A DNA stretch of 64,000 bases from Paragorgia papillata (Eukaryota > Cnidaria > Anthozoa > Scleralcyonacea > Coralliidae), in assembly GCA_035771165.1 (NCBI GenBank), contig JAWNZC010000103.1, positions 1,323,001-1,387,000 of the forward strand, written 5' to 3'. The position numbers and the translations under genes were made by a program. Below are positions 63,692-64,000 of this stretch, in pieces. Numbering within the stretch: position 1 is the first letter of the stretch; every line of letters starts with the position of its first letter. Below the pieces are notes generated by a model that ran no database searches, was not told the DNA's origin, and saw only the letters and a list, made by a program, of their open reading frames with translations.

Positions 63692-64000
63692 TGAATAAAT
63701 CAACACCAATCTCGTTTATAACCTTGAATGTACAAGGTCTTCGTAATCCTGACAAAGTTTTATTGCTCAAACAGTGGTTAAATTGTGTAAAACCTAGTAT
63801 TATTTGCATTCAAGAAACACATTCTATTTCAGAAAATGAATTAAAGAAACGGTTTAAAGACACGAATTACTCAGTTCTGTCATCACCAGGAAGTCAAAAA
63901 AGCTGTGGCGTTGCCCTGCTGTATAACAATTCGTTTCAGTGTGAACAGTCATGGCGAGATAGCGATGGCCGGTACATAGTCGGTGACCTGAACTTAGGAA
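63692..64000 (+). CDS. L1/Tx1-like LINE ORF2, N-terminal AP endonuclease (cut by window end)
   Basis: ATG at 63692, open to the right edge (103 codons). It reads ISFITLNVQGLRNPDK, IICIQETHSI and KSCGVALLYN, then SDGRYIVGDLNL: the N, E and further motifs of the APE-type endonuclease that begins LINE ORF2. About 105 bp follow ORF1's stop before this start. Reverse transcriptase would follow outside the window. Confidence 0.88.

Overview
This is a window of animal (metazoan) nuclear DNA. It has phase-consistent spliceosomal exons, long introns, metazoan-type retroelements and very abundant microsatellites and small inverted-repeat elements. No bacterial operon, CRISPR array or phage module is present. 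The organism cannot be fixed from the sequence. The mix of Penelope-like, Ty3/gypsy, R4-like, CR1/L2-like and L1/Tx1-like retroelements would fit an invertebrate such as an anthozoan cnidarian, but that is a guess.

The key result is that most of the window is a single host gene on the minus strand. Eight short exons, at 51756-51541, 41258-41183, 31402-31287, 30733-30678, 26219-26186, 24519-24429, 24331-24282 and 13151-13040, join with correct AG/GT borders and matching phases. They encode about 250 residues of an AGPAT5-like 1-acyl-glycerol-3-phosphate acyltransferase, with the NHX4D box, the FPEGTR box and the later LTPR segment. Exon 1 carries the start codon. The 3' exons lie beyond the left edge of the window. 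The exons total about 0.75 kb of a 38.7 kb span; nearly all the rest is mobile or repetitive DNA.

Layout in plus coordinates. 1-13039 is part of intron 8: nested inverted-repeat elements, a pogo/Tigger-like element swollen by a 16-bp minisatellite, (GACA)n, (CAAA)n and (TTTC)n tracts, and an almost intact R4-like LINE sitting between two (TTTC)n tracts. 13152-24281 is intron 7: a broken CR1/L2-type LINE, a Penelope-like element split by a Ty3/gypsy element (GTCAT target duplication), and four predicted hammerhead ribozymes, all in the sense orientation of the host gene. 24282-31402 holds exons 7 to 3, with short introns, inverted-repeat elements and a 0.9 kb microsatellite. 31403-41182 is intron 2: tRNA-derived SINEs, a Harbinger-like element, and a pair of inverted repeats enclosing a near-identical 1.89 kb tandem array. 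41259-51540 is intron 1: many small elements and LINE fragments. 51541-51756 is exon 1.

Forty-eight bases upstream of the start codon sits a 7.9 kb foldback-type element (51805-59747) with a perfect 9-bp target duplication and arms made of about 205-bp tandem subrepeats. It encloses a 1.48 kb hAT-like element with a perfect 8-bp duplication. 59757-61560 is the displaced upstream flank. From about 61560 to the right edge is an L1/Tx1-like LINE on the plus strand, with ORF1 split by a TA-flanked element and ORF2 cut by the window end.

Long reading frames within microsatellites and the 16-bp minisatellite are not genes. All identifications come from reading the sequence; no search or folding program was run.
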